DNA from: Bacillota bacterium
GTDB taxonomy: Bacteria; Bacillota; Clostridia; Clostridiales; Clostridiaceae
Assembly (NCBI GenBank): GCA_023424785.1
Contig: JAFADP010000193.1
Coordinates: 1 to 6,159 of the forward strand
Direction: 5' to 3'
DNA length: 6,159 bases
Part shown: piece by piece, positions 5,675 through 6,159 of the stretch
Numbering within the stretch: position 1 is the stretch's first letter
Layout: each line of letters starts with the position of its first letter
Made by a program: the position numbers and the translations under genes
Notes under the pieces: model-generated
Database searches by the model: none
Seen by the model: only the letters and a program-made list of their open reading frames with translations
Told to the model about the DNA's origin: nothing

Positions 5675-6159
5675 TTAAAAAGATATATTTTTCTTTAAAA
5701 TATATCTTTTTAGTCCACCATACTTTAATTTTTCTTTTACAATATCATAACCTAATTTTTTAAAGGTATTTACACTATAAAAATTATCTGGAGAAGCTGT
5801 TGCCATTATTATATTTGTATTATTCTCCTTACCTATCTTCTCTAAAATCTGGCAAGTTATATATTGAAGTTTGTTACCTCTATATAAAGGCTTTACAATA
5901 GTACATTCTATTTGTCCTACATTAAATAATTCTTCTTCACTTAAATCTATATCATAACCATAGTTTTCTTTATTTAATCCAAGCTTACAATATACACCTA
6001 TAGCTATTAACTCATTACTTTCTGTAATGCACCCTATTATTTTTCCAGTATTATTTATAATATTTTCAAATTCTTCTTTTTCACTTGGAAAATATAATTC
6101 CTTATTTTCTAATGCATCTACTACTTCATTTTGTAATTCAATTATACTATCAATATGTG
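5675..6159 (-). CDS. GNAT-family N-acetyltransferase, 5' end missing (partial)
   Basis: An open frame enters at the right edge (first full codon at 6157) and gives 160 residues before TAA at 5677-5675. No start lies in the window; judged by usual GNAT length, perhaps 10-40 residues are missing. The pattern is GNAT: a central strand and acetyl-CoA loop VGQIECTIVKPLYRGNKLQ (80-98), then a helix (99-113), then TASPDNFYSVNTFKKLGY (120-137), the usual C-terminal Asn...Ser...Phe-x-x-Leu-Gly-Tyr signature. Such enzymes move an acetyl group from acetyl-CoA to an amine; the substrate here cannot be read. One oddity is that the loop normally reads RGNG-L, but residue 96 is Lys where the second Gly is expected. 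The gene is cotranscribable with the downstream holin-like gene (47 nt gap), since only a weak AT hairpin separates them. Confidence 0.82.
   Translation of the reverse strand, partial: HIDSIIELQNEVVDALENKELYFPSEKEEFENIINNTGKIIGCITESNELIAIGVYCKLGLNKENYGYDIDLSEEELFNVGQIECTIVKPLYRGNKLQYITCQILEKIGKENNTNIIMATASPDNFYSVNTFKKLGYDIVKEKLKYGGLKRYILKKNISF
5676..5712 (-). repeat. 16-bp perfect AT-rich inverted repeat at the acetyltransferase 3' end
   Basis: TAAAAAGATATATTTT (5676-5691) and its exact complement (5697-5712) flank a 5-nt loop. The repeat covers the last codons and part of the stop codon of the acetyltransferase gene. On the minus strand the 3' arm ends in a T run, so it may act as a weak terminator. 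With a single G-C pair, termination would be leaky. It abuts a smaller inverted repeat, TAAGAA/TTCTTA (5661-5666 and 5672-5677). Confidence 0.5.

Noticed and set aside
5651..5679. CATAAT with TTTAAG 17 nt upstream as a promoter for the holin-like gene
   Set aside because: The -35 match is only 3 of 6 and the region is dominated by inverted repeats; support is too weak to list as a promoter.

Overview
The window is strongly A+T-rich. It uses AT-ending codons (ATA, AGA, TTA), purine-rich G-heavy ribosome binding sites, and gene families typical of low-GC Firmicutes. The protein sequences and spacing fit Clostridium sensu stricto or a close relative; the species cannot be fixed from this sequence. 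The content is mostly chromosomal housekeeping, with one small phage-holin-like gene and one truncated acetyltransferase gene at the right edge.

Layout. (1) Positions 21-1426, minus strand: a two-gene operon, nfeD-like then SPFH/band-7. The genes are 2 nt apart and the second gene's ribosome binding site lies inside the last codons of the first. This resembles the YbbJ/QmcA arrangement of bacterial membrane-scaffold pairs. (2) Positions 1427-1700: a divergent intergenic region with candidate promoters for both directions. (3) Positions 1701-3599, plus strand: a complete glutamine-dependent NAD+ synthetase (nadE), with amidase and synthetase domains fused. (4) Positions 3697-5283, plus strand: a DEAD-box RNA helicase with a DbpA-type C-terminal RNA-binding domain. 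(5) Positions 5281-5322: a strong bidirectional terminator between converging genes. (6) Positions 5316-5627, minus strand: a 103-residue three-helix holin-like membrane protein with no lysin gene in view. (7) Positions 5675-6159, minus strand: the C-terminal 160 residues of a GNAT acetyltransferase whose 5' end lies outside the window.

Functionally these are independent units: a membrane microdomain pair, NAD biosynthesis, RNA remodelling, a small membrane protein and an acetyltransferase. I see no defence system, CRISPR array, insertion sequence, tRNA or rRNA. The least ordinary signal is the leader of the holin-like gene. Three abutting inverted repeats lie between the acetyltransferase stop and the holin-like start, and the last one puts the ribosome binding site in its loop and the start codon in its stem. 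This could make translation depend on where transcription begins. No experiment or search was run, so this is a structural reading only.
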